From: WTFV01 sp965203525
Lineage (GTDB): Bacteria; Acidobacteriota; Vicinamibacteria; Vicinamibacterales; UBA8438
Assembly: GCA_965203525.1 (NCBI GenBank)
Contig: OZ241898.1
Span: 2,418,001-2,482,000, forward strand
DNA: 64,000 nt
Direction of reading: 5' to 3'
In this document: positions 25,611-35,026 of the stretch, piece after piece
How positions within the stretch are numbered: the first letter of the stretch is position 1
How the letters are laid out: every line of letters starts with the position of its first letter
Program-made: the position numbers and the translations under genes
The notes under the pieces: generated by a model
The model's input: the letters and a program-made list of their open reading frames with translations, nothing else
What the model was told of the DNA's origin: nothing
Databases searched by the model: none

Positions 25611-26652
25611 CGGGCGCTTCCGGCGGAAACCCGGCGGCGGGCCGGCCGGCGTCCTCCGGGGCCGGGCGCGGGGCGGTGTCCATCTCGGGATACAGCCACG
25701 AGTGTTCGAGGCCCGGGTGCCGCGCGCCGTAGCGGGCCGGGACGTCCTGCGTCCAGTTGCTCGGAATCGTCAGGCAGAGCGCCAGCAGGCCCGCGAAGGC
25801 GAGGCGTTGCGACATGAGCGGCGGCGCCCCCTCCGACCCGCCGGCGCGAGGCGTAGCGGCGAGCCCCCACCCCGCGCTGCGCCCCAGCCGCCCCAGCCGG
25901 CGCAGGCGCGAGCGGTACAGGGCGGCGGCGCCGAGCAGCGCCATGACGACGTTCAGCGTCTGGCCGGTGCCGAAGGCGAGCCGGTGGGTGGGGTACTCGC
26001 GGAAGAGGTCGATGAAGAAACGGGGGAACGCGTACCAGAAGACGAAGCGGGCGGCGACCGCCCCCGGCGTCCGGTTCGTCCGCCGCACGCGCAGCAGCCA
26101 GACCATCAGCAGCAGGTTCTTGGCCCCGTCGTAGAGCACCACGGGATGGCGGAAGCCCTCGGCGTAGGGAAACTCGACCGCCCAGGGCACGTCGGTCACC
26201 GCCCCGACGATCTGGCCGTCGATGAAGTTCCCGATCCGTCCGACCCCCAGCAGGAACGCGGCCGGGACGACCAGGGCGTCGGCCACCAGAAGGAACGGCC
26301 GGCCCCACCGCCGCGCGAACAGGACGCCCCCCAGCGCCCCTCCGAGCAGCAGCCCGTGCGTCGCCATGCCCCCGAGCCACCAGGCCGGCAGCAGGTGCAG
26401 GTGCTCGCGGTAGAAGGGCCACTCGTCGAACGCGATCTCCAGGGCGCGCCCGCCGACCAGCACCCCGACCGCGACGTGCAGGCTGAGGCTCCACGCCTCG
26501 CGCGGCGACAGCCGGAGCCGCCCGCCCCCGCGCCGGAGGAACAGATGCAGTTCGAGGAACCCCAGGGCGAAGCCCAGCCCGTACCACCACAGGTAGACGC
26601 CGCCGACGTCGAGCAGGACCGGATCGATGCGGTGGGTGAAGGGGCCGGGCAT
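25561..26652 (-). CDS. lgt: Prolipoprotein diacylglyceryl transferase with C-terminal extension
   Basis: A 363-residue polytopic membrane enzyme that moves diacylglycerol from phosphatidylglycerol to the lipobox cysteine of prelipoproteins. Diagnostic segments are GLGFALGFLELHLFLRR, ATHGLLLGGALGGV (with the essential His), the Lgt signature GRIGNFIDGQIVG, and RFFIDLFREY. The usual length is 260-300 residues. After residue about 285 there is an extension with another hydrophobic segment and SNWTQDVPARYGARHPGLEHSWLYPEMD, ending in a tail that is part of a tandem duplication. The extension may be a fused small protein. Start MPGPFTHRIDP is typical. Confidence 0.9.
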   Translation of the reverse strand: MPGPFTHRIDPVLLDVGGVYLWWYGLGFALGFLELHLFLRRGGGRLRLSPREAWSLSLHVAVGVLVGGRALEIAFDEWPFYREHLHLLPAWWLGGMATHGLLLGGALGGVLFARRWGRPFLLVADALVVPAAFLLGVGRIGNFIDGQIVGAVTDVPWAVEFPYAEGFRHPVVLYDGAKNLLLMVWLLRVRRTNRTPGAVAARFVFWYAFPRFFIDLFREYPTHRLAFGTGQTLNVVMALLGAAALYRSRLRRLGRLGRSAGWGLAATPRAGGSEGAPPLMSQRLAFAGLLALCLTIPSNWTQDVPARYGARHPGLEHSWLYPEMDTAPRPAPEDAGRPAAGFPPEAPATERTAGGPEAGGPGR

Positions 26653-26660
26653 GGCGACCC

Positions 26661-26761
26661 TTCACCGTAGCACGCCCGCCGCGCGGCGACGTCAGATGCG
26701 GAGCGGCGGCGGCGAAACCGCGGCGTCTTTCACCGAAGCACGCCCGCCGCGCGGCGACGTC
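26661..26761. repeat. 33-bp direct duplication, period 68 bp, upstream of lgt
   Basis: 26661-26693 and 26729-26761 (TTCACCGTAGCACGCCCGCC and following) differ at one base. They lie between the divergent lgt and ATPase genes. Confidence 0.9.
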
Positions 26762-26835
26762 GACGGTCCGGCGGAAGCCGGCCGTCGCCACGGGCCGCCA
26801 GGCGTGCGGTGACAACGGCGCCGCGCACTGCGACA

Positions 26836-28431
26836 ATGCCGGACGTGCGGTTCTTCAACACCGAGGGCCCCATCCGCCCCGACGACCACTACCACGTCCC
26901 GCCCCTCGACCGGCTGGACCTCGACGAGCTGCCCGGTCTCGTCCGCGACAAGCGCTACTTCGTGCTGCACGCCCCGCGGCAGACCGGCAAGACCTCGGCG
27001 CTGCTGGCGCTGCGCGATCGGCTGAACGCCGGCGGCGGCTACCGCTGCGTGTACGCCAACGTGGAGCCCGGCCAGGCGGCGCGGGAAAACGTGGCCGAGG
27101 CGATGCGCGTCATCCTCTACCAGTTGGAGTCGGAGGAGGAGGCGACGCTGGGTGCCCGCACCCTGGCCGACATCTGGCCGGGCGCGCTGGAGCGGGCCGG
27201 GCCGCTCGGAGCCCTGCGGGCGGCGCTGGCGCGCTGGTGCCTGGCCGATCCCCGGCCGCTGGTGCTGCTGCTCGACGAGATCGACACCCTGGTCGGAGAC
27301 ACCCTGCTGTCGGTGCTGCGGCAGTTGCGGGCGGGATATCCGGACCGACCCGGCCGCTTCCCGCACAGCCTGATCCTGTGCGGCGTGCGAGACGTGCGCG
27401 ACTACCGCATCCACTCGACGGCGCAGGGCGCGCCGGTGCTCGGCGGCAGCGCGTTCAACGTCCGCTCGAAGTCGCTGCGCCTGGGCGACTTCACCGAGGC
27501 GGAGACGCGGGCGCTGCTGGCCTGGCACACCGCGGAGACCGGGCAGGCGTTCACCGCCGACGCGCTGGCCGCGGTCTGGACGCGCACGGCGGGCCAGCCG
27601 TGGCTGGTGAACGCCCTGTGCCGCGACGCCTGCTTCGACAGCGAGAAGGGCCGCGACCGCTCGCGCCCCGTCACCGCCGACGACGTCCTCGACGCGCAGG
27701 AGCGGCTGATCCTGGCCCGCGTGACGCACCTGGACGCGCTGGCCGACAAGCTGCGCGAGGAGCGGGTGCGGCGGGTGGTGGCGCCGATGCTGACCGGCGC
27801 CGCCGACCGCGGGAGCTACGCCGACCGCGACCGCGACGTGGAGTACGCGCGCGACCTGGGCCTGCTGGCGCAGCACGACGCGAAGCGCATCGCCAACCCG
27901 ATCTACGCGGAAGTGATCCCGCGCGAGCTGACGTGGGTGACGCAGGACGACGTCGAAGCCGACGCCGCGTCGTACGTGGACGCCGGCGGCGGCCTGGACG
28001 TGGACGCGCTGCTGGCGGGGTTCCAGCGCTTCTTCCGCGAGCACTCGGAGCACTGGACGCAGCGCTTCGACCGCTATCGCGAGGCGGGGCCGCAACTGCT
28101 GCTGCAGGCGTACCTGCAGAAGGTGGTGAACGGGGGCGGCCGCGTCGAACGGGAGTACGCCCTGGGCCGGGGACGCGTGGACCTGCTGATCGTGTGGCCG
28201 CACGCGGGCCGCACGCGCAGGTTCGTCGTGGAATGCAAGGTGCGCCGCGACGGGCTGGAGCGGACAATCCGCGAGGGGCTGGAGCAGACGCGGGGCTACA
28301 TGGACGGTTGCGGCGCCGAGGCGGGCCACCTGATCGTCTTCGACCCCGCCCCGGACCGGACGTGGGCGGAGAAGCTCTTCCGCCGCGCCCCGGCGCCCGG
28401 CGGCGCGCCGGTCACCGTCTGGGGCATGTGA
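26836..28431 (+). CDS. AAA ATPase with C-terminal PD-(D/E)XK-like domain
   Basis: A 531-residue protein starting MPDVRFFNTEGPIRPDDHY. Walker A is HAPRQTGKTSALLAL, Walker B is PLVLLLDEIDTLVGD, and sensor-like motifs follow. The C-terminal 120 residues carry a nuclease-like fold with GRGRVDLLIVW and RFVVECKVRRDGLE. This is the AAA-like group (PF14516 type) joined to a restriction-endonuclease-like domain. It is a single gene with its own hairpin terminator at 28430. A role in defence or DNA metabolism is possible but unproven; it stands directly before the defence island. Confidence 0.8.
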   Translation: MPDVRFFNTEGPIRPDDHYHVPPLDRLDLDELPGLVRDKRYFVLHAPRQTGKTSALLALRDRLNAGGGYRCVYANVEPGQAARENVAEAMRVILYQLESEEEATLGARTLADIWPGALERAGPLGALRAALARWCLADPRPLVLLLDEIDTLVGDTLLSVLRQLRAGYPDRPGRFPHSLILCGVRDVRDYRIHSTAQGAPVLGGSAFNVRSKSLRLGDFTEAETRALLAWHTAETGQAFTADALAAVWTRTAGQPWLVNALCRDACFDSEKGRDRSRPVTADDVLDAQERLILARVTHLDALADKLREERVRRVVAPMLTGAADRGSYADRDRDVEYARDLGLLAQHDAKRIANPIYAEVIPRELTWVTQDDVEADAASYVDAGGGLDVDALLAGFQRFFREHSEHWTQRFDRYREAGPQLLLQAYLQKVVNGGGRVEREYALGRGRVDLLIVWPHAGRTRRFVVECKVRRDGLERTIREGLEQTRGYMDGCGAEAGHLIVFDPAPDRTWAEKLFRRAPAPGGAPVTVWGM

Positions 28432-28452
28432 CGGCCGCGGTGCGCGGCCGTC
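28430..28452. terminator. GC-rich hairpin at the ATPase stop codon
   Basis: GACGGCCGC-GGTGC-GCGGCCGTC is a perfect 9-bp stem with a 5-base loop that overlaps the TGA. There is no U-tract. Confidence 0.5.
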
Positions 28453-28551
28453 GGGCGAGCCTTTACCTGCTTGCGGCAGGCGGGCTCGTCATCCCGGTCG
28501 GGCCTGAAGCGGCGCCGCTCGATCGGGCAGCGCCCCAACATCTAGCGGTCC

Positions 28552-28588
28552 ACAATGTGCTTGACTACCACAAAATGTGTGCTACGCT
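28552..28588 (+). promoter_or_regulatory. Promoter and operator-like repeats of the defence island
   Basis: TTGACT (28561-28566), a 16-bp spacer and TACGCT (28583-28588) preceded by TGC form a good promoter; transcription would start a base or two before the ATG at 28597. Two dyads flank the -35: CACAATGTG at 28552-28560 and CACAAAATGTG just downstream. They look like operator half-site pairs, possibly for the HTH protein encoded first in the operon. Confidence 0.6.
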
Positions 28589-28596
28589 CTCCGCAC

Positions 28597-28848
28597 ATGG
28601 CCGTTGGCGCCCGTTCGAGCCCGTCCGCGCCCACTGGCGTCCCGAAGCCGCCATCGCGACTTGGCGAAATTCTCACTCTTGCCGAGGTCGCGGAGTACCT
28701 GAAAATCTCCAAGAAGACCGCCTACAAGATGGCCCGATCCGGTGATCTGCCCGCGTTCAAGGCGGGAAAGCACTGGCGGGTGCCGCAGGCGGAACTTGGC
28801 ACGTGGATTGCCGCCAAGTCTCTCGGGGGCGGGAAGCAAGCGAAATGA
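28597..28848 (+). CDS. Excisionase-family helix-turn-helix protein
   Basis: An 83-residue protein whose C-terminal half is a MerR/excisionase-type winged helix-turn-helix: EILTLAEVAEYLKISKKTAYKMARSGDLPAFKAGKHWRVPQAELGTWI. Such proteins bind DNA as regulators or recombination-directionality factors. As the first gene of a defence operon, it is most likely a regulator. ATG 28597 is chosen because it sits right after the promoter; an earlier ATG at 28555 would be upstream of the -10. The stop overlaps the next start (ATGA). Confidence 0.75.
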   Translation: MAVGARSSPSAPTGVPKPPSRLGEILTLAEVAEYLKISKKTAYKMARSGDLPAFKAGKHWRVPQAELGTWIAAKSLGGGKQAK

Positions 28849-29810
28849 CGGGGGCCGCGCGCGTGTCGTTCTCGGGCCACGAGACCTTTCCGTTTCGGTA
28901 CCCGTGGCTCAAGAAGGCGGTGGATGCCGTGGACGCGGACCCGTACGCGTTCGAGGCCGAAGACGCGATGGTCAGGCTCGGTGTCGGCAAGAACATGGTG
29001 TCGTCGATCCGCCACTGGGGCCTCGTGACCGGCATGCTGGAGGAAGGGCCGCGACTCCGCGGCAGCCGCCGCCGACCGCGGACGCCGAGCGCGCTGGGCA
29101 GGTCGCTGCTTCTCGACGGAGGCTGGGACCCGTTCCTGGAGGATCCCGGCACACTGTGGCTGCTCCATTGGCAGCTCGTGAGCCGTCCGGAGCAGGCCAC
29201 GACGTGGTGGTGGGTCTTTAACCGCTATCCCGGCACGATCTTCACGCGGGCGGACGTTCAGGACGCGTTGGAGACGCTGGGCGCGCAGAGCGGGTGGACG
29301 CGGATCACGAGCGCGTCGCTGAAGCGTGACATCGACGTCTTCATACGCACGTATACGCAACAGCGGCGCCGCAACGTTTTGCTCGAAGACACGCTGGATT
29401 GTCCGCTCGCCGAACTGGGCGTGATCCACGTATCGAGCCGGCAACGGGCGTTCGTGCTCGTGCGGAGCGACCATGAATCGTTGCCGGACGAGATCTTCGC
29501 TTACGCGTTGGCGGAGTACCTCCGGAGACGGTCGCCCCGCGCCCGGACCGTCACGATCGAGGAACTCGCGTTCGGCGACGGTGCTCCGGGGCGGGCATTC
29601 TGCCTCGACGAACCGGGACTGCTGGGGCGCCTCGACCGCATCGAGGCTTTGACGAACGGCGGCGTGGTGTTCGACGAGACGGCTGGGCTGAAGCAGATCT
29701 ACGTGCACGGCGCGCCGGATCCGACGGTGCTGCTGCATCGTTACTACGACTCGCGGTCGGCCGAGACCCTGGAACGATGGACGCCAGCCCGGAATCCGCC
29801 GGTCTCTTGA
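28845..29810 (+). CDS. DUF4007 family protein
   Basis: A 321-residue protein matching DUF4007, a family found in phosphorothioation-type and other defence islands. Recognisable parts are the opening RVSFSGHETFPFRYPWLKKAVDAV, the LGVGKNMVSSIRHWG helix-turn-helix-like segment and TLWLLHWQLV. The middle (ITSASLKRDIDVFIRTY) and end (TAGLKQIYVHGAPDPTVLLHRYY) are also family-like. Molecular function is unknown; the N-terminal region suggests nucleic-acid binding. It overlaps the HTH gene by 4 bp and the following ATPase gene by up to 34 bp, so all three are translationally coupled. Confidence 0.8.
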   Translation: MTGAARVSFSGHETFPFRYPWLKKAVDAVDADPYAFEAEDAMVRLGVGKNMVSSIRHWGLVTGMLEEGPRLRGSRRRPRTPSALGRSLLLDGGWDPFLEDPGTLWLLHWQLVSRPEQATTWWWVFNRYPGTIFTRADVQDALETLGAQSGWTRITSASLKRDIDVFIRTYTQQRRRNVLLEDTLDCPLAELGVIHVSSRQRAFVLVRSDHESLPDEIFAYALAEYLRRRSPRARTVTIEELAFGDGAPGRAFCLDEPGLLGRLDRIEALTNGGVVFDETAGLKQIYVHGAPDPTVLLHRYYDSRSAETLERWTPARNPPVS

Positions 29811-32773
29811 ACCGCGTCGAGGTCGCGCGCCGCTTTCGGCGCTCGGTCAACCTCGATCGAGACGCGGGGGCGCCGGATGCTCTCGACGGATACGTCGTGA
29901 CGCCGGCGGTGCGGCGCGCCCTGTCGCAGATTACCGACGGGCTCGCCGATGCGGCCGGCGACCGGGCGTGGAGCCTGGTAGGCCCCTACGGATCGGGCAA
30001 GAGCGCGTTCGCCGTCTTTCTGGCGGACCTGCTGTCGGGAAGCGGCGCCAGCGGCGGAGACGCGGCCAAGCGTCTCCTCGACGGATCGGCCGAGAGCGCG
30101 TCGCCGTGCCACCCGCTCTTTCCCGCGCTGCTGACCGCGGAGCGGGCTCCTCTGGACACGCTCCTGCTGAAGTCTCTGGGCTCCACGGTCGAAGCCATCT
30201 GGGCGACCAAGCGCGGCGCCAAGCCCAGGGTGCTGACCACCATCAAGCGGCTGCTGAACGGTTCGGCCCCGGCCCTCTCCCGGTGCGCGACGTCCGACGT
30301 CGTCGGCTGTTTCGAGGAAGCCGTCCGGACGATAGGCGACAAGACCGGGGCGGGCCTGCTGCTCATCGTCGACGAGGCCGGCAAGGCGCTGGAGTATGCG
30401 GCGCAGCAGCCTGCCCGCGGCGACGTCTACCTGCTGCAGGCGCTTGCCGAGGCGGCGGCGCGCAGCAACGGCACGCCGTTCGTGCTCCTGACCATCCTCC
30501 ACCAGTCGTTCGAGCGGTACGCCCAACAGTTGGGTCCGGCGGATCGGAACGAGTGGGCGAAAGTGCAGGGCCGCTTCGGGGAGCTCGCGTTTCGCGAAGG
30601 CGGCGATCAGATCATCCGGCTCACGGCGGCTGCGATCCGTCGGACCGGCGAACTTGGCCCGGCCAAGGACTGGACGCAGGTCGTCTCGGCCGCCGCTTCC
30701 TGGATCTCGGAAGGAACGGGCTGGAACAAGACGGAGCTGGCCGGTTACCTGAACGCCTGCTGGCCGCTCCATCCGGTCACCACGGCCTTGCTGGGGCCGC
30801 TGTTCCGGGGTCGTCTGGCGCAGAACGAACGGTCGCTGTTCGCGTTCCTGTCCGCCGGCGAACCGCTCAGCTTCCGCGATTTCCTGCGAACGTCCGGGCC
30901 CGGCCGTCTGTATACGGTCGACCAGCTCTACGACTACGCGACGGGCATGCTCGGAAGCCGCTTGCTCGGGCGGGACGGCCGGCAGTGGGCGGAGATGGAC
31001 ACCGCCATCAAGCGACTGCCGCCGGAATCGGAGGCCGTCGACGAGCAAGTGCTGAAAACGGTGGGGATGCTCGGGATGCTCGGCGACGAGGTGGGGCTTC
31101 GCGCGTCGGCGGAAATCGTGGCGGCCTGCGTCGGCGAGGGCGGCGCGGCGGACCATGCGTTGGAACGTCTCAAGCAACGGTCGGTCCTCGTCTTCCGACA
31201 ATTCCGCGACGCGTTCCAGATCTGGGAAGGCAGCGACCTGGATCTCGACGATCTGATCCTTCGCGCGGGGGGGCGGCTGCCGAGCGACTTTTCCCTGGCG
31301 CAGGCACTGCAGCGCCAAGCGCCGCGGACACCACTCGTAGCGCGCCGCCACCTGTTCGAAACCGGCACTCTGCGCTTCTTCGACGTACGGTTCGCCGACG
31401 CCGCCGGCTTGATCCGGGGGGAAGCCGCGCACCTGAGCGGTGAGGGCGACGGCATCGTGATCCTGGCGTTGCCGCGGACGCCGCGGGAGGCGGACGATCT
31501 CACGGAGCGGCAGGGCATCGCGGGACTGGCCATCGAGCGCCTGGGCGCCGGCAAGCCGGTGGTGCTGGTGGCGCCCCGGGCGGCGGCGCGCCTGATCCAG
31601 CTCGCCCGCGAGCTGGCCGCCTCGCAACTGGTTCGGACGTCGACGCCCGAACTGCAATCCGACCCGACCGCGCGAACCGAGTTGGACAGCCGCATCGACG
31701 AGTTGAAGCGGCAGATCGCGGCGGAAGTCGGGCGCGCGTTCGACCCGCGGCGGAGCGACTGGTTCACGGGCGGCGAGCGATTGAACGTGGCTTCGTGGCG
31801 CGACGCGGCCGGTGCGCTGTCCGAGCTGTGCGACGAGCGATATTCCGACGCACCACCGATCAGGAACGAGCTGCTGAACCGTCGCTCGCTCTCGACATCG
31901 GCGGCTCGTGCGCGCCGCAACCTGATCGAGGCGATGATTCTGCGGCGCGACGCCGCCCAATTGGGGTTCGAGGGCAACCCGCCCGAGGTCAGCATGTACC
32001 GTTCGCTGCTGGAGGCGCACGGACTGCACCGCCAGCGCGCGGGAACCTGGGGATTCGGAACGCCGAAACGCACGCTGAAGCTGCTGTGGAGCACGATCGA
32101 CCGGTTCCTGCGCGACACGGAGGTTGGGCGACGACCGTTGGCCGAGCTGTACGACCAACTTCGACGTCCCCCCTTCGGGCTCAAGGACGGCCCGCTGCCG
32201 GTCATCGTCGTCGCCGCGCTGCTCGCCCGGGACGACGACGTGGCGGTCTACGAGCGCGGGTCCTTCATGCCGGCCTGGACGCCGTCTCATGCCGAACGGT
32301 TGCTGCGGTCGCCGGACGGATTCGAGGTCAGGCAGTGCCGCATCGACCACTCGCGCCAATCGGTGCTGATGCGTCTGGCGGAGACCTTGCGGTTGTCGAC
32401 CGGGCGCGAACCCGCGCTGCTCGACGTGGTGCGCGGCCTCGTGCGATCCGTCGCGGGCTTCACCCCTTACGCCCGCCGAACCCTGAAAATCTCGCAACGG
32501 GCGCGGGACATCCGGGAGGCGCTGGTGCGCGCCCGCGAGCCCGCGCAGTTGGTGTTCGACGATCTGCCGACCGCGTGCGGCTGTCCTCCGTTCGATCCGA
32601 ACCGCGCGCAGGACTCACATCGATTGGACGAGTTCTTCCGGGTTCTGGAAGCCGGACTTCGCGAGATCGGGAACGCCTATCCCGCGTTGATCGAGCGCGC
32701 GTGCGCGACGTTGGCAGAGCATTTGAGCCTGCCCGCGCCACTAGCCTGGATTATTCATGAAGGTCGGGCATGA
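29777..32773 (+). pseudogene. Defence-island ATPase, 5' part (split by IS1380-family element)
   Basis: Residues 1-989 of an ATPase that was 1161 residues long before insertion. Walker A is GPYGSGKSAFAVFLADLL (residues about 69-86) and Walker B is GLLLIVDEAGKALE. The rest is a long helical protein with RSLFAFLSAGEPLSFRDFL and later winged-helix-like parts, reminiscent in layout of the large ATPases of BREX-type systems, but I cannot name the family. Native sequence ends at 32744 (LPAPLA); the last ten codons now come from the element. A TTG at 29807 overlapping the DUF4007 stop is an alternative start. The remaining 3' part is at 34509-35026. Confidence 0.8.
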
Positions 32774-32864
32774 GGCCCCGACGGGCCATGCTCGGCCACG
32801 AAACGGGGTCTCGGACACGCGTCGGTGCGCGGGCCGCGACGCGTGGAACAGCCTTCACGGGTCT

Positions 32865-32963
32865 GGCGGTTGCGGACAGACGGATTCAGGACCGCCGAGG
32901 GCGAGCAACCGTCATCGAAGGCGTCGTTCGCGGGCCCGGCGGTTGCGGACAGGCGGGTTCAGG
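32865..32963. repeat. Direct duplication, period 73 bp, inside the IS1380 element
   Basis: GGCGGTTGCGGACAGACGGA and following bases at 32865-32890 recur at 32938-32963 with two changes, in the noncoding part between the terminal repeat and the transposase stop. Confidence 0.75.
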
Positions 32964-33020
32964 CAAGGCTCCGCCGTCGCGGGCGGTGCGGTTCGGGCTA
33001 CGGGCTGCGCGGGTTTCGGA

Positions 33021-34400
33021 CTACCCGGCGCGGGCGCCGAGGGCCAGCGCGATGCGCCGCCATGCGTTCAGATGCGGCGTCCCCCGGGGCAGATGCAGGA
33101 CGATGCGGCGCACGGAGCCGACGACGTGCACGCCGAGCTTCAGCAGCCGGTTGCGCAGCCACGTCACCTGGGTGCGGGCACAGCCGGTTCGCGCCGCCCG
33201 CAGCCGCAGTTCCTGCATGAGCACGTAGGCGGCAGCCGTCAGCAACACGCGCAACTGGTTCGCCAGGAACCGGCAGCAGCTCGTGCGGTCGATCTGCAGA
33301 CCGTCCAGCAACTCCTTGATCCGGTTCTCGACGTCGCCGCGGGCGCAGTAGACCTTCTCGTAGACGAAGCGCGGATTCTGCGGGAGATTCGTCACGACGA
33401 AGCGCGGATTGTCCCGCGGCTCGCGGCCCGGATGCCGGACCACTTCGGCCTTGATCACGACCCGGCGTTCGCGCTTCCACGTGCGGGCCGCGTAGCGGGT
33501 GTCGGTATAGACGTGCTCGGTCCGGCCGCTGGCCCCGCTCTGCGCGCGGGCCGCCGCCATGGCGGATTCGGCCTGCCGCACCAACACCGCGTTCCTGCCC
33601 ATCGCCACCACGTAGTCGAGTCCCGGTTCCGCCTCCAGGAAATCGAAGACCTCCGGGGTCGCAAAGCCCCCGTCGAGCCGGACGAGAAACGACGTCCGCG
33701 GAAACGCCGCCCGCAGCATCGGCAGCAGCCGTCTCAGCAGGCCCAGGCTCCCGTCGGCCGCCACCGCATTGCCCGGCCGCAGCACCGCCGCGCACAGATA
33801 CTGCTCCGTCTCGTCGTTGAAGGTCAGGAACGCGAGCAGCGGCAGATAACACCAGCCGCCGTAGTGTCCGTTGAAGAACGAAAGCTGTTGTGCGCCATGC
33901 GTCAGGTCGTCGGTCGGGTCCAGATCGATGGTGATGCGCCGCACCCGCCGCCCCAGCCGGCGCCGGTGTCGCTCGATGACGCTCGCGGCCAACTCCCGCG
34001 CCATGCGATAGAGCGCGCCGCGGCCCGGGCTGTTCTCGAACCGCGAGATCGTCGGTTGCGACGCCAGCGGCGCGCCGGCCACCGGGTCCCGTCCGAGCAG
34101 CAGCTTGTGAACGGGGTCGTCGGCCAGGTCGTCGGCATCGTTGCCGTCGGGGTGACCGCACGCGATGCCGAAGATCCGCTGCCCGACCAGTTCCGCGAGC
34201 GTGTGCCGAATCTTCTCCGGGTCGCGCCGGTCGGCGAGACAGCGGGCAAACGTCTTGACGAGGCCGTACACGCGCTCGGCCGCCTTGAGGAGAACGGCGC
34301 CGCCGTCGGAGCTGGCGTGCTCGCGGTCGAAGGTGGCGACGAGGGGCTTGTCGAACAGTTCCGGGAACAGGACAGTCTGTGGTATCGTGTCGGTCGTCAC
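33021..34400 (-). CDS. IS1380-family transposase
   Basis: A 459-residue DDE transposase. Candidate catalytic residues are in ITIDLDPTDDLTHG, FLVRLDGGFATPEVFDFLE and ENRIKELLDGLQIDRTSC. The N-terminus (FDREHASSDGGAVLLKAAERV) and the Cys/Arg-rich C-terminus are typical of IS1380. The frame appears intact, so the element may still be active. Confidence 0.92.
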   Translation of the reverse strand: MTTDTIPQTVLFPELFDKPLVATFDREHASSDGGAVLLKAAERVYGLVKTFARCLADRRDPEKIRHTLAELVGQRIFGIACGHPDGNDADDLADDPVHKLLLGRDPVAGAPLASQPTISRFENSPGRGALYRMARELAASVIERHRRRLGRRVRRITIDLDPTDDLTHGAQQLSFFNGHYGGWCYLPLLAFLTFNDETEQYLCAAVLRPGNAVAADGSLGLLRRLLPMLRAAFPRTSFLVRLDGGFATPEVFDFLEAEPGLDYVVAMGRNAVLVRQAESAMAAARAQSGASGRTEHVYTDTRYAARTWKRERRVVIKAEVVRHPGREPRDNPRFVVTNLPQNPRFVYEKVYCARGDVENRIKELLDGLQIDRTSCCRFLANQLRVLLTAAAYVLMQELRLRAARTGCARTQVTWLRNRLLKLGVHVVGSVRRIVLHLPRGTPHLNAWRRIALALGARAG

Positions 34401-34508
34401 GCAGGGGCCTCCGTGGTGGTGAAAATGGCTGTTGCCACTGCGATTTTACCGCGCGGAGGCCCTTGTGTCTCTCCCGGATCGGCACCCCCGGTGAATAATC
34501 CAGGCTAG

Positions 34509-35026
34509 CGGAACTGGCCGACGAGCTGCGGAGTCGAGCCAGTCGCCTGACCGAGGTCGCCGTCGAACCGATGCTCAAGGGCTTCGTGCTGAGAGCGTCA
34601 GACGACGCACTCGCGCCAGACGATTTGGTGACGTCCCTGCTGACGCAACTCGCCAACAAGCCGCCCCCCGAATGGAGCGACGCCGACGAGGAGCACTTCC
34701 AGGTGCGAGCCGCGCATGTCGGGCGATCGTTCCGCGGCGCCGAATCGCTCTTGATCGGCGCCGACGGAGCGGACGGCGGGCGGACCTTGCTCCGACTTGC
34801 GGTCGCTCGACGCGGGCAACCCGAGCGCGATTGCGTGCTTCCGTTGCGGCCGGCCGACGAGTCCCGGATCGTTGCACTCCGCGACCGGATCCTGGATACT
34901 GTGGGAGTGAACGGCTCACCCGCTGCCGGCGGCGACCGCGATCAGGTGCTCGCCGCGCTCGCCCTCGCGGCGGAATCGCTGATCGAAGATTTGCTGCCGG
35001 CGCGACGCGGGAGGGACAAGCAGTGA
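34509..35026 (+). pseudogene. Defence-island ATPase, 3' part
   Basis: The reading frame resumes immediately after the CTAG duplication with AELADELRSRASRLTEVAVEPMLKGFVLRASDD and runs 172 codons to TGA at 35024-35026. The coding end (LALAAESLIEDLLPARRGRDKQ) is intact. The segment cannot be translated as part of the ATPase while the element is present; an ATG at 34571 could give a 151-residue fragment. The TGA overlaps the GTG of the next gene, showing the original operon coupling. Confidence 0.85.

Larger units (their letters stand above)
32745..34504 (-). mobile_element. IS1380-family insertion sequence, 1760 bp, complete
   Basis: Perfect 13-bp terminal inverted repeats CCTGGATTATTCA (32745-32757) and TGAATAATCCAGG (34492-34504) bound the element. 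The flanks are a perfect 4-bp target duplication CTAG (32741-32744 and 34505-34508), the size expected for IS1380. It holds one transposase gene on the minus strand. Deleting the element plus one CTAG gives 3486 bp of continuous ATPase frame (1162 codons). The intact target duplication suggests recent insertion. Confidence 0.95.

Noticed and set aside
34571..35026. Separate small gene after the IS1380 element
   Set aside because: The frame is the continuation of the split ATPase; sequence upstream of its first ATG is also in frame back to the target duplication.
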